Assembly: GCA_014378465.1 (NCBI GenBank)
Contig: JACMNQ010000057.1
Location: forward strand, 198,103-262,102
Length of the DNA: 64,000 bases
From: Oligoflexia bacterium
GTDB lineage: Bacteria > Bdellovibrionota > UBA1018
Reading direction: 5' to 3'
Position 1 is the stretch's first letter. Every line of letters begins with the position of its first letter. A model generated the notes under the pieces. That model saw only the letters and a program-made list of their open reading frames with translations. It was not told the origin of the DNA and searched no databases. The position numbers and the translations under genes are program-made. Shown piece by piece: positions 9,026 to 17,734 of this stretch.

Positions 9026-9696
9026 GAATTCAGCCTCACTTTTCGATTCTGCTTTTGCGCCTGATCAAACTGGTTTTCCGAACCGTCCGTCAAGTTCTGG
9101 GAAAGTCCTTTTGATCCCACTCCGGATTCAAATCTTGAAAGAATTTCCTCCTGGATCGCCTGAAACTCCACTGGGAGTCTGGCTCCGAGCTTTTCAAAAA
9201 ACTGCTGATGAGAATCGACTTCCTGCTTCCACTGCTCGGCATCAACTGACATGAGCTCATCAAATCTTTCCGAAGTCATCTCAGGCATCCCCTTCCAGTT
9301 CAGATCACTGAACTGGGGCACCGAACCCAGCGGCCCCATGCTGAACGGAACCACGAACATCGTGCGCCCCCTCATGCAGCCTTCAAAAAGTTCCTCCAAT
9401 TTCATCTTCATCTGACGGGGATCCATCCAGTTGTTCGTCGGACCAGCAGCGTCCTGCGTCTTGCTGCAGATGAAGGTGCGATCTTCGACTCGGGCCACAT
9501 CGCCGGGATCCGAAAGAGCGAGAAAACTGCCCGGCCGCTTTTCGGGATTGAGACGAGTCAAAGTACCTGAAGCGACCATCCGATCACACAGACCGCGATA
9601 TTCGTCTTCCGTTCCGTCGCAGACGATGACTCGTTCCGGTATACAGAGACGCGTTATTTCTTCGACCCAGGCATTCAATTTATGATTTAGCGTCAT
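9022..9696 (-). pseudogene. pckG: GTP-type PEP carboxykinase remnant with internal deletion
   Basis: The 224-residue product begins exactly like GTP-dependent phosphoenolpyruvate carboxykinase: [19 protein letters not shown], then [19 protein letters not shown], then [11 protein letters not shown], then [22 protein letters not shown] up to residue about 125. It then jumps to a C-terminal PEPCK-like segment ([31 protein letters not shown]). The family is normally about 600 residues. Around 390 residues, including the P-loop and metal and substrate ligands, are missing between about 9318 and 9325. The reading frame is kept, but the enzyme cannot make PEP from oxaloacetate. The stop overlaps the start of the SDR pseudogene by 4 nt. 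An in-frame deletion is the simplest explanation; an assembly collapse is the alternative. Confidence 0.85.
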
Positions 9697-9778
9697 GGAG
9701 CCCCTCTTGGATTCACTTCAAGATCGCCTGAGGTGCAAAAATCAGGCGCTCGATCTCGAAATGAGCTAGAAGTCACCC

Positions 9779-10066
9779 ATGGATCTCATTCAACGACGAG
9801 TCTTCATTTCAGGTCGAGTGCAGGGCGTTGGGTACCGTGCCGCCACGGTCAAAGCCGCGACCCGGTTCTCAAGTCTGCGAGGGTATGTTCGCAATCTGAG
9901 CGATAAACGTGTGGAAGCGGTTTTCTGCGGCAATTCGAATGAAGTCGACTGGATGGTCGCCTGGTGCAGAAAAGGTCCTCTCCTGTCTTCGGTCAAGGAC
10001 GTCGAAGTTCAGAATGAGACTGTGGATCCTTCACTTGAGCTCTTCACCGTTCAAAGCTCGGCCTGA
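9779..10066 (+). CDS. acyP: Acylphosphatase
   Basis: Encodes 95 residues, the usual size for this small alpha/beta enzyme. The signature GRVQGVGYRA contains the phosphate-binding loop and catalytic Arg, and GYVRNLSD carries the catalytic Asn. It hydrolyses carboxyl-phosphate bonds of acyl phosphates in the cytoplasm. The gene converges with the methyltransferase gene on the opposite strand, and their 3' ends overlap by 36 nt. Confidence 0.93.
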   Translation: MDLIQRRVFISGRVQGVGYRAATVKAATRFSSLRGYVRNLSDKRVEAVFCGNSNEVDWMVAWCRKGPLLSSVKDVEVQNETVDPSLELFTVQSSA

Positions 10067-10855
10067 GGTCTTCTCGAAGATCACGACCGTCAGTTTGAAA
10101 TCAAACCGCGTCCGCGCTTCAGCTCCAGCAGCGAGCAGTTTGCCCAGATTCTCGGAGAGTCCCTCTCGAAATTCGAGTTGAGCGACTGCACTCAAAGTTC
10201 TTTCGAAATGAAGAACCCGAGATTGAGAGAGCAGCAGTCCAGTGAGCTCCTGCAGGCTCAACTCCAGGCTCATGGGTACTTGTTCGAAACTCAGTTCATG
10301 CAGACGTGAATCTTCGCGAAGATCCTGCGTGAGTTCTCTGAAATTTCCTCGCGGTACCTGCCCCGGGGCCTTCCAGCGCTGATTGAAACCGGCTTTGATG
10401 TACTCATTGACTTCAGGCCGCGTCGTGCACTTCGGAAACTGGTATTCAAAAATCTGCAGAATTCCGCCAGTTCTGAGGATTCTCAGGAACTCCTCCTTCG
10501 CTTTCGCGCGGTCCATCCAGTGAAAGGCGGACGCGACCATCACCGCGTTGAAACTTTGAGGCGGAAGTCCCGTGGCTTCTCCGGAGCCCTGACTGAACAG
10601 CGCTCCTGCATTCTGAAGGGTCTCGGAAGCACGGGCATACTCCAGCATCTCAGCACTGGGCTCGACGGCATGGATCCGAACTGAAATCCCGCTTCTCAAT
10701 AAAGAGAGACTCGCATTGCCCGTGCCTGCCGCGATATCCGCCACGTCAAAAGGCGAAGTGAATCGTTTCTCCAGAAAAGCGCGAAGCTTGAGGAAGGTTT
10801 CAATCGGATAGAGAGGGCGATGGCGCTGATAGAGTTCCGCTTCAAAAATCGCCAT
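10031..10855 (-). CDS. Class I SAM-dependent methyltransferase
   Basis: Encodes 274 residues. The N-terminal half is a Rossmann methyltransferase: motif I VADIAAGTGNASL, the acidic SAM-ribose residue in IHAVEPSAEMLEYA, motif II-like SGEATGLPPQSFNAVMVASAFHWMD, and a post-motif ILRTGG. HWMD places it among Methyltransf_11/25 proteins acting on small molecules, related to trans-aconitate or ubiquinone-type methylases. The C-terminal half is less conserved and probably covers the substrate. It may be transcribed with the DUF1232 gene 29 nt upstream. Substrate unknown. Confidence 0.85.
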   Translation of the reverse strand: MAIFEAELYQRHRPLYPIETFLKLRAFLEKRFTSPFDVADIAAGTGNASLSLLRSGISVRIHAVEPSAEMLEYARASETLQNAGALFSQGSGEATGLPPQSFNAVMVASAFHWMDRAKAKEEFLRILRTGGILQIFEYQFPKCTTRPEVNEYIKAGFNQRWKAPGQVPRGNFRELTQDLREDSRLHELSFEQVPMSLELSLQELTGLLLSQSRVLHFERTLSAVAQLEFREGLSENLGKLLAAGAEARTRFDFKLTVVIFEKTSGRALNGEELK

Positions 10856-10884
10856 GAGTCACCGGATCACTGGGGCAGAGTTTC

Positions 10885-11469
10885 TCAGGAAAGGGAGGAG
10901 CGGTTGCGAATCATCCCAAAGACCAGACTCAGCACCGCGAAGTCATCGAGGTAACCCACTGCCGGCATGACATCGGGAATCAGATCCACGGGATTGATCA
11001 GATAGAGCAGGGCTCCGACGGACAACGACCGGTACCGGGCAGGAATCTCGTTCGACGTGATCAAGGTGTGGAGTTTTTTGGCGGCGGCACGAAGGCTGCC
11101 GCCAAGATTCTGGTCTTCCCACTTCTTCTTCAGTTCGCTCCTCAAGTGAGTCCAATCTGAATAGGCAGCGCCCTCTTTTTCAATCTGAAGAAGAAAAGGA
11201 CGCATGTCGAGTCCCATGGCGTTTTCATCGATCTCCACTTCGGGAAGGGCTTGAGGGGCTGAGCCCCCTGTGCGATCAGCGGGAAGCATGCGATCAAACT
11301 GAGCGTGATACTTCTCCGGCAGAATGGCGTCGTCGTCTTTCATGAGGAGTCGACGGATGGTCATGTTCGAAATCTTCAGCTCTTTGGCCAATTTCTCAGG
11401 AGAAATCTCGCGCTCCCGCAATAGAGTTTTGAGTTGTGAGATGGTTCGAATCTGAGCCGCTGGCTTCAT
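10885..11469 (-). CDS. DUF1232 (YkvA-like) protein with N-terminal HTH
   Basis: Encodes 194 residues. The N-terminus (TISQLKTLLREREISPEKLA then LKISNMTIRRLLM) looks like a short Cro/C1-type helix-turn-helix. The C-terminus carries the DUF1232/YkvA motif RYRSLSVGALLYLINPVDLIPD followed by VGYLDD, a membrane-associated hairpin of unknown function. The ATG follows GCGGAG at good spacing. Coupling a DNA-binding-like head to DUF1232 is uncommon. Function unknown. Confidence 0.8.
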   Translation of the reverse strand: MKPAAQIRTISQLKTLLREREISPEKLAKELKISNMTIRRLLMKDDDAILPEKYHAQFDRMLPADRTGGSAPQALPEVEIDENAMGLDMRPFLLQIEKEGAAYSDWTHLRSELKKKWEDQNLGGSLRAAAKKLHTLITSNEIPARYRSLSVGALLYLINPVDLIPDVMPAVGYLDDFAVLSLVFGMIRNRSSLS

Positions 11470-11523
11470 GGATACTCCGCAGTGAGGGTTTCCCCCACTC
11501 TACCGCATTTCAATGAAATATGC

Positions 11524-12729
11524 TCAAACCGTGTTTCGGGCGCGCGGATCACCCGGCGATGGGCTCTCAAAGGTACCGAAATCAGGCGAAATCAGGCCCA
11601 AGGAGCTGCAGATCAGGAGGGTTCCGATGGCTTTGACTGGATACCCTTCCCAAAGCGAAATCCCGAGGCGCGTGGAAAGCTTGGTGTTGAAAAAGACCAG
11701 GAGCAGCGCCCCCACGATCCAGATCGCCCGGGCGACTCGCGCGCCGCCTCTCTTCTCGGTTGGGCGATAGGCGAGAAGCTGAAGGGACAGAGCCAGGGCC
11801 GGATAGAGCCAGGCAAGCGCGTAGGTGAAAGTCAGTGGATGAATCGCGCAGGCGAGCGCCAGCGCCACGGCATAAAGCTCCCTCGGTGCCTGCCCCTTCC
11901 AGCGAAACCGCAGAATGAACAGAAGAAGACCCGCGATTAGAAAGGATGGAACGAAGCCCAGGAGTCGCGCGCGGGTGGAAATCGGATCCATGCCGAACCA
12001 TTTTGCCCAGAGGACCGGCAGACCGTAAAGTCCGCCACCCAGATCTTTCTGATCACCGGAGCTCATCGCCGCGAAGTAATTTTCGAGCAGGTTTTGAGGT
12101 GCGGTCAGCAGATTGAAGGTCCCCTCAGAGTGACGGTAACCCCACAGAGCAGGAATGGACGCCAGCAGACAGATCCCGAAGGCAACTGCCCAAGGTCGCG
12201 GATGAAACTGTTTTCTGGAAAAACCCAAAGCGGCGAAGACGTGAAAGACTTTTGCCGCGAGAGCCTGAGTCGTCGCGAGAGCACTGAGCACAGGCTGCTT
12301 CTCTGACATCTCGAAGGCCCAGAGCGCAACCGCAAGGAGGGGCAGAGTCATCTGCCCGGTGACGACATTCTGCACCCAGATTCCCCATAGAAGAATCAAG
12401 GCAAGCAAAGCCGGCACCTGGCTCTTGAGCATCTGCGTGGTCCAGCGCCAGATCTGAAAAAGAGAAGCGACGAGAAGCAAGCGCCAGAAAATCGCGGCCG
12501 TGGTGAGAGGAAAGAGCCCCAGCGGAACGAGGGGCAGAGCCATCCAGGGCGGGTACTTGTAACAGAAGCCGCCATCTCTCTGAACGGAATAGAGAGGCTC
12601 GCCGGCCAGCAGGTTCTGACCGGTTCTCCAATAGACGACGAAATCTCCGCCACGATTCAGGACCGCATTGACGAGCAGAACCAGAAAGAGAAGAAACACC
12701 AGGAGCTGCAGAATCCGCAGCACCGTCAT
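11524..12729 (-). CDS. GT87/DUF2029-type polytopic membrane glycosyltransferase
   Basis: About 401 residues with around ten hydrophobic segments. The pattern NRGGDFVVYWRTGQNLLAGEPLY followed by FCYKYPPWMALPLVPLGLFPL fits the glycosyltransferase 87 (DUF2029) family: an acidic residue in the first periplasmic loop, then a YPP motif. Members use polyprenyl-phosphate sugars on the outer face of the inner membrane. The frame is open upstream to a TTG at 12759, but ATG 12729 gives a cleaner N-terminus; neither has a clear ribosome site. It lies just downstream of the desaturase gene on the same strand, so co-transcription and a role in lipid glycosylation are possible but inferred. Confidence 0.72.
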   Translation of the reverse strand: MTVLRILQLLVFLLFLVLLVNAVLNRGGDFVVYWRTGQNLLAGEPLYSVQRDGGFCYKYPPWMALPLVPLGLFPLTTAAIFWRLLLVASLFQIWRWTTQMLKSQVPALLALILLWGIWVQNVVTGQMTLPLLAVALWAFEMSEKQPVLSALATTQALAAKVFHVFAALGFSRKQFHPRPWAVAFGICLLASIPALWGYRHSEGTFNLLTAPQNLLENYFAAMSSGDQKDLGGGLYGLPVLWAKWFGMDPISTRARLLGFVPSFLIAGLLLFILRFRWKGQAPRELYAVALALACAIHPLTFTYALAWLYPALALSLQLLAYRPTEKRGGARVARAIWIVGALLLVFFNTKLSTRLGISLWEGYPVKAIGTLLICSSLGLISPDFGTFESPSPGDPRARNTV

Positions 12730-12766
12730 TTGCCAAGGCCAGGTCAGAATACGACGCAAACGAGGC

Positions 12767-13711
12767 TCAACCGGGGCGGACGACGCGTTTGTCGAAAGTC
12801 ACCGTCGGATCAAACAGAAACTTGAACAGCAACTTCGTCCAGGAGGAATGAGAGTAAAGAGTATCGTAGAACTCCGGAGCCATCCTCTTCAGCTCAGGAA
12901 GTTTCGACCAGGGTACGCGAACCAGATCATGATGTTCATTGTGATAGCCCACATTCAAACAGATCTTGTTGATCGGACCATAGTAGGAATAAGTTTCCTG
13001 CTTTTCATGGAACACGAAATGTTCCTGGATCCAGCGTGCACCGACCGGATGCAAGCCAATGGAGAACAGAGTGGAAAGCAGAAGGTAGAGAAACGGATGC
13101 CAGCCCGTGAAGTAGATCAGAGCCGCCATCGCGGCGATCTCAAACGCGACCGCTGCGAAAGTCATTCCATCCCAGAGCTGGACGGCCTTGACTCGTGCCG
13201 GACGAACCACCCCTTCAATCACCATGAAAAAAAGCAGCCAGGTGGCTTTCCCGAGGGCAGAGCCTCCGAAGATCTTCTCTTCCATCGCGTTCGGAAGATC
13301 CGCATCCAGGTTGAACTTGCCCTGATGACGGTGATGCATGAGGTGATATTTCTTGAAAGAGACTGAAGACGGAAACACCATCGGCAGATTCGTGAAAATT
13401 CCCCAGAGGGTGTTGGCGCGAGTCGTCTTGAAAACCAGATTGTGCGCGCATTCATGGATGACGACGAAGAGAGCGTGATGCGCGAATGCGCCGATGAGAT
13501 AGGACACGGCGACAATCACCCAGATCGGCTGGTTCGACAAAGCGAACGCCAGTCCGAATTGCAGCGCGACCACCCCCAGGGTGATCCACGCAGTCGTCGT
13601 GTCGTGGCCAAACAGTTCCTTCACTTCAGGATGTGCCGCAATGATTTCCTTGGCCCGTCCAATGTGGGGTTCTGGGTAGGTTACGGTGATGAAATTCGGG
13701 ATGTTGGACAT
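12767..13711 (-). CDS. Sphingolipid delta-4 (dihydroceramide) desaturase homologue
   Basis: Encodes 314 residues from ATG 13711, six bases after a GAGGAG ribosome site. The whole protein follows the eukaryotic DEGS/DES1 layout: YPEPHIGRAKEIIAAHPEVK at the N-terminus, membrane helices, His box 1 HECAHN (86-91), box 2 HLMHHRH (123-129), HPVGARWIQEHF, the ETYSYYGPIN signature, and box 3 NVGYHNEHHD (257-262) followed by APEFYDTLYSHSSW. The eight histidines would hold a di-iron centre in an integral membrane desaturase. In eukaryotes this enzyme makes ceramide from dihydroceramide. In a bacterium it implies sphingolipids or acquired lipid remodelling. Confidence 0.88.
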   Translation of the reverse strand: MSNIPNFITVTYPEPHIGRAKEIIAAHPEVKELFGHDTTTAWITLGVVALQFGLAFALSNQPIWVIVAVSYLIGAFAHHALFVVIHECAHNLVFKTTRANTLWGIFTNLPMVFPSSVSFKKYHLMHHRHQGKFNLDADLPNAMEEKIFGGSALGKATWLLFFMVIEGVVRPARVKAVQLWDGMTFAAVAFEIAAMAALIYFTGWHPFLYLLLSTLFSIGLHPVGARWIQEHFVFHEKQETYSYYGPINKICLNVGYHNEHHDLVRVPWSKLPELKRMAPEFYDTLYSHSSWTKLLFKFLFDPTVTFDKRVVRPG

Positions 13712-13930
13712 GGAGACTCCTCTTTTGCTTTCCTGAATAGTAGCTGCATCTGACGTCATCCACAAACTGGAAATCATATGGAAAGTGACTCTACTGCTCA
13801 CTTCACCCAAATTCCTCGCTTGGTCGCCTGAGAAAAGCAGCGCGCCGCATTACTCCGCACGGCAGCCGACTCACGTCCCCTCCTTGCTTTCTCTTGAATT
13901 TCAAACCTGCCCCCTCCAAGATCGAATTCA

Positions 13931-15166
13931 ATGACACTCAGCAACCGCAAGAACCTTCACCCGACTGTCTGGCGCCTGGGCTGGGTTTCATTCTTCGCGG
14001 ATCTCTCCAGCGAGATGCTCTACGCCATTACCCCGATTTATCTGTCCACCGTGCTCGGAGCGAGCATGAGTTCGATCGGGCTCATCGAAGGTTTCGCCGA
14101 AGCCGTGGCGAGCCTCCTGAAACTCACTTCCGGGAAATGGTCTGACCGACTGCAGAAACGAAAAGTCTTCATCGCGACCGGCTACCTGCTTTCCGCGCTC
14201 TCCAAACCTCTCATCGGGCTGTCCCACACCTGGCTGCATGTTTTCTTCGCGCGAGCCACGGATCGCGTCGGCAAAGGCCTGCGCTCCGCCCCGCGGGACG
14301 CCCTGATCTCTGAAGTGAGCCGAGCTGAGGATCTCGGACGGGCCTTTGGCTGGCACAGAGCCATGGACACGATGGGTGCCGCAATCGGGCCTCTCCTGAG
14401 TCTGGCGCTCCTCACCTTCACGAAAGTGGAAATGAGAACACTTTTCCTCTACGCCGTCATTCCCGGATTGATCGCGGCTTTCATCGCGCTCTCCATTCAC
14501 GAAGCTCCGAGTCTTTCGCAGCCTGCCCTCGCCGCCGGGGCCTCGCCGGATCTTTCTTCGTTGAAGAAAGGGCCGCGAAGTCCTCTCCCTGAAGACCTCA
14601 AGCGCTACATTCTGGGCTGGAGCGTATTTGCGCTGACGAATTCGAGCGACGTTTTTCTCCTGCTGAAGGCCAGGGACTCAGGCATCCCCCTCTCCGGAAT
14701 CATCACACTCTATTGCTTTTACAATCTGGTCTTCGCAGTCTCGAGCCCAGCCCTGGGGGGTCGGTCTGACCGCCTGGGCAGAAAGAAAATCCTGATCTTC
14801 GGCCTGACCCTCTTCACCGCAGTTTATTCGGGATTCGCCTTCGCCCATTCCTGGCTTCAGTACTTTTTTCTGTTTGGAATCTACGGCATCTCCATGGCAG
14901 CGACCGACGGCGTGGGCAAAGCTTTCATTTCTGAACGAGCACCCCCATCCCAGAAAGCGACCGCACAGGGAATTTTCGGTTTTTCGACCGGAATTTCGAC
15001 TCTTTTCGCAAGTCTCATGGCAGGCATGCTCTGGGACAGGATTTCCCCTTCCGCAACCTTTCTCTACGGCGCGGCCGGCGCAGTGATCTGCATCGGGATC
15101 CTCCTGACGCTGCCCACCTCACCGAAAGTGAAGCTCAGAGGTCCCACATCTTCAGGCCGACAGTGA
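13931..15166 (+). CDS. MFS transporter
   Basis: Encodes 411 residues with about twelve membrane helices and a central cytoplasmic loop. The loop after helix 2 (SGKWSDRLQKRKVFI) and the equivalent in the second half (GGRSDRLGRKKILIF) are the MFS motif A, GxxSDRxGRR. ATDRVGKGLRSAPRDALISE resembles a branch of uncharacterised efflux-type MFS proteins. The substrate cannot be read from the sequence. It converges on the His-rich secreted protein gene, with a 15-nt overlap of 3' ends. Confidence 0.85.
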   Translation: MTLSNRKNLHPTVWRLGWVSFFADLSSEMLYAITPIYLSTVLGASMSSIGLIEGFAEAVASLLKLTSGKWSDRLQKRKVFIATGYLLSALSKPLIGLSHTWLHVFFARATDRVGKGLRSAPRDALISEVSRAEDLGRAFGWHRAMDTMGAAIGPLLSLALLTFTKVEMRTLFLYAVIPGLIAAFIALSIHEAPSLSQPALAAGASPDLSSLKKGPRSPLPEDLKRYILGWSVFALTNSSDVFLLLKARDSGIPLSGIITLYCFYNLVFAVSSPALGGRSDRLGRKKILIFGLTLFTAVYSGFAFAHSWLQYFFLFGIYGISMAATDGVGKAFISERAPPSQKATAQGIFGFSTGISTLFASLMAGMLWDRISPSATFLYGAAGAVICIGILLTLPTSPKVKLRGPTSSGRQ

Positions 15167-15778
15167 GACTTTCTCCGGTGGGAAAAAGCGTGAGACTTTC
15201 GGCTGCCCAGTCGAGATACCGGGGATAGCTGGGTGCGGAATGATCAGAGTGGGAGTGGGGACTGGCGACGGCGTGGTCGAAGGAGTCAGCGAGGGAGATG
15301 CTGATGGCCGGACCGATGGACTTGCGGATGGCACGGGGGAGGCGCTTGGGACCGGGACCACGATTCCAGCGCACTCCGCTTCCTTGAAGAATCGGAAGAC
15401 ATGTGAGTGACTCAGGTTCTGCTCGGACATGATGCTCAGAGTTCCCGAGTCCCGCAACTGAACCAGATCAGACTTCTTGAAACTGATGTCATGACTGTGC
15501 AGAGAACCGTCGGGGGCACCTTGATCGTAACCTTCGCTGGAAGATATTCTGACCGTATCCCCATCCTTCATGCCGTCAATCAGTGCCGTCAGATCCTTGT
15601 ACTGAAATGCAACTGAGTGAATATGACTGTTTTCGATCGTGGAGACGGCGACTTCTGATCCGTTCGGAGCCTGAGCAATCGCGGAAGAGCTCATAAACGA
15701 TGAACTCAGGATGGTCGAGCCGATGAGAGCGGTCAGGGCAGCCACTGCGAGAGCAGGGGCCTTATGAATGAAATGCAT
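15152..15778 (-). CDS. Secreted protein with repeated HxH metal-binding-like motifs
   Basis: Encodes 208 residues from ATG 15778, directly after an AGGAGG ribosome site. A signal peptide ending near AIAQA is followed by three related strand motifs: ENSHIHSVAFQYKDL, GSLHSHDISFKKSDL and NLSHSHVFRF. The alternating histidines on predicted beta strands suggest Cu/Zn binding in the periplasm, as in small HSH-repeat proteins of proteobacteria. The last 75 residues are a Pro/Ser/Thr low-complexity tail (PSASPVPSASPSVRPSASPS) and an unstructured end. Function unknown; metal binding is inferred from the histidines. Confidence 0.72.
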   Translation of the reverse strand: MHFIHKAPALAVAALTALIGSTILSSSFMSSSAIAQAPNGSEVAVSTIENSHIHSVAFQYKDLTALIDGMKDGDTVRISSSEGYDQGAPDGSLHSHDISFKKSDLVQLRDSGTLSIMSEQNLSHSHVFRFFKEAECAGIVVPVPSASPVPSASPSVRPSASPSLTPSTTPSPVPTPTLIIPHPAIPGISTGQPKVSRFFPPEKVSLSA

Positions 15779-15981
15779 TTTGAATCCTCCTGAAATGAAA
15801 TCGGATAAGGTGATCTCTTTTTCAGAAGTTTGCAAATCCCCGTCCCGGGGAAAGCGAGCGCTGCGAAAGCTTCAGGCAGGTTTCAGCTCCAACTCAGGCG
15901 AGTTCGGAGTTCGGAGTGTTTGAAGCGCGTGGCCGCTCCTTCAAATTGAGCATTCACCAGGCATTCTTTCGCAACAGTGGC

Positions 15982-17262
15982 TCAGCAGTTCTGGAACCGG
16001 CGGATCATCGTTTCGAGGCGATCGCAGGCTTCCGTCACATCCTTCTCGCAGGGACCGAAAGAGAGGCGGACATGCCGGTTGAAACGAGAAGAGCGATTCT
16101 GGCGGCGTTTGCCGGGATTCACGTCAAAAAATTCACCCGGCACACAGATGACTTTTTCTTCGAGAGCGGCGCGAAAAAATGACATTCCGTCCGAGATCGC
16201 CTCGGGCAGCCGGGAGAGATCCGCAAAGACGTAGAAAGTGCCCTGAGGTTCGACATCCACGATCATCCCCATCTCACGGCACCGGCGGATGAGAAGTGCC
16301 CTCTTCCGGCTGAAAACGAGCTGAATCGCCTTGTTTTCGGCATCCATCACCTGATCGCTGAGGAGCGGGATGGCCGCACACTGAAGCGGACGCGAAGCTC
16401 CCCCGTCGAGAAAACTGCCGGCCGAGGAAACCGCTTCAATCACCGACTTCGGCGCGACCGTCCAGCAGATTCTCCAGCCCGCATACCGCCAGTTCTTGGT
16501 GAGACCGTCGATGATGACCACCGGATCCGTGTTCACGTCGTCGACATACTCGGCCGCACTCACCATTCCGTTTCGAGCGGCCGCTTTTTTATCCCAGATG
16601 TAATGAGAATAGAACTCATCCATCAGCATCACGCAGCCCAGTCGTCTGGCAAGGTCCACCCAGGTGGCGAGTTCCTGACCGGCAATCAATTGCCCGGTGG
16701 GATTGCAGGGATTCGAGAGCAGGAGTGCGGAAAGTCCGCGGCCGACGATTTCCTTTTCAAGCTCTGCCGGGGAGATCAGGTAGTTCTTCTCGACTTCAAG
16801 CGCGATCGGGATCGGCGTGAACATGCGGAAGATGTCGAGCAACTCTTCATACGCGGTGTAGTCCGGAAGAAAATGACCGACATGGATATTGCCAAGTGCG
16901 GCAGCCGCGCGGGTGAGCGCGGGTCGCCCTCCCGGAGAAATGGCGACGTTCTCCGCAGTGTACTGGCTTTTCTTTCCCACTCGGAACCGACGATTGTACA
17001 TGTCCGCGACCGCCTGCCTGAGTTCGAGGACTCCGGCGACGGGAGCATACTCATGCGTGAGCGAATCGAGCGTGACCGATTCAATTCTCGGCGCGGCTTC
17101 CGGCAGATATCCGCACTCCGGCATTCCCTGACCGAGATTGCACCAGGTCCCGGCCGGGTCAGTGCCGAAGCCCAGTTTCTGAGCTTCGGTAGTCACGAAG
17201 ATCACGCCGGTTCGAGGGACCGGACGAAATGCATTGAAAGTGAGAGAACCGGCAACACTCAT
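15982..17262 (-). CDS. Pyridoxal-phosphate class I/II aminotransferase
   Basis: Encodes 426 residues. It shows the fold-type I pattern: GQGMPECG near the N-terminus, YAPVAGVLELRQAVADMYNRRF, LSNPCNPTG, MLMDEFYSHYIW, and the PLP lysine in IDGLTKNWRYAGWRICW, with the substrate carboxylate Arg in VRLSFG near the end. It transfers amino groups between amino acids and 2-oxo acids in the cytoplasm; the specificity is open. ATG 17262 is preferred over the upstream TTG at 17289. No operon partner on this strand. Confidence 0.88.
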   Translation of the reverse strand: MSVAGSLTFNAFRPVPRTGVIFVTTEAQKLGFGTDPAGTWCNLGQGMPECGYLPEAAPRIESVTLDSLTHEYAPVAGVLELRQAVADMYNRRFRVGKKSQYTAENVAISPGGRPALTRAAAALGNIHVGHFLPDYTAYEELLDIFRMFTPIPIALEVEKNYLISPAELEKEIVGRGLSALLLSNPCNPTGQLIAGQELATWVDLARRLGCVMLMDEFYSHYIWDKKAAARNGMVSAAEYVDDVNTDPVVIIDGLTKNWRYAGWRICWTVAPKSVIEAVSSAGSFLDGGASRPLQCAAIPLLSDQVMDAENKAIQLVFSRKRALLIRRCREMGMIVDVEPQGTFYVFADLSRLPEAISDGMSFFRAALEEKVICVPGEFFDVNPGKRRQNRSSRFNRHVRLSFGPCEKDVTEACDRLETMIRRFQNC

Positions 17263-17317
17263 GCCGACACTTTGGCAGAAAAATGGCAATGAATCACCCC
17301 GAAAGGATTCTCACATC

Positions 17318-17611
17318 ATGGACGCAGGCAGAAAACTTGACTCACTCATCGCTCAACACGTTTTCCCGGAGCTGTTTGAAGGGATTGATATTCCGCAGTT
17401 CAGCACGGATCTCAATGTGGCCTGGAAAGTCGTCGAGGAGATCTGCGGCCGCACCATTCAACTTCAGCTCAGCGGCAACCGGATCTGGCGGGCGAGATTT
17501 CACATCTCAGAAGCCCATACTCTGGAGACCCGCGACCACGCTGGGCTGGGCAGCACTCCTGCACAGGCGATCTGTCTGGCAGCTCTCGCTGTCAAAGGGG
17601 TCAAACCCTAG
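17318..17611 (+). CDS. Small protein resembling phage ABA-sandwich domain proteins
   Basis: Encodes 97 residues from ATG 17318 after GAAAGGA. The order MDAGRKLDSLIAQHVF, then IPQFSTDLNVAWKVVEE, then GLGSTPAQAICLAALAVKG, matches the small domain found in many phage and prophage proteins (pattern: LDxLVAxxV, then P-x-Y/FST-D-xxAAW-x-VVE, then A-x-AICxAAL). It is an orphan here with no other phage gene nearby, probably a domesticated remnant. Function unknown in the family. Confidence 0.65.
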   Translation: MDAGRKLDSLIAQHVFPELFEGIDIPQFSTDLNVAWKVVEEICGRTIQLQLSGNRIWRARFHISEAHTLETRDHAGLGSTPAQAICLAALAVKGVKP

Positions 17612-17734
17612 ATTCCCTATTGTTCAATTATTTCAATTACTAAAGGAATTTAAGACTTTTGAACTCTTCTCATCTTGCAGCGCATTAAAATTTCAGTTGG
17701 CTTATGACGCGAACTGCCGTAACTATCGAATCCT

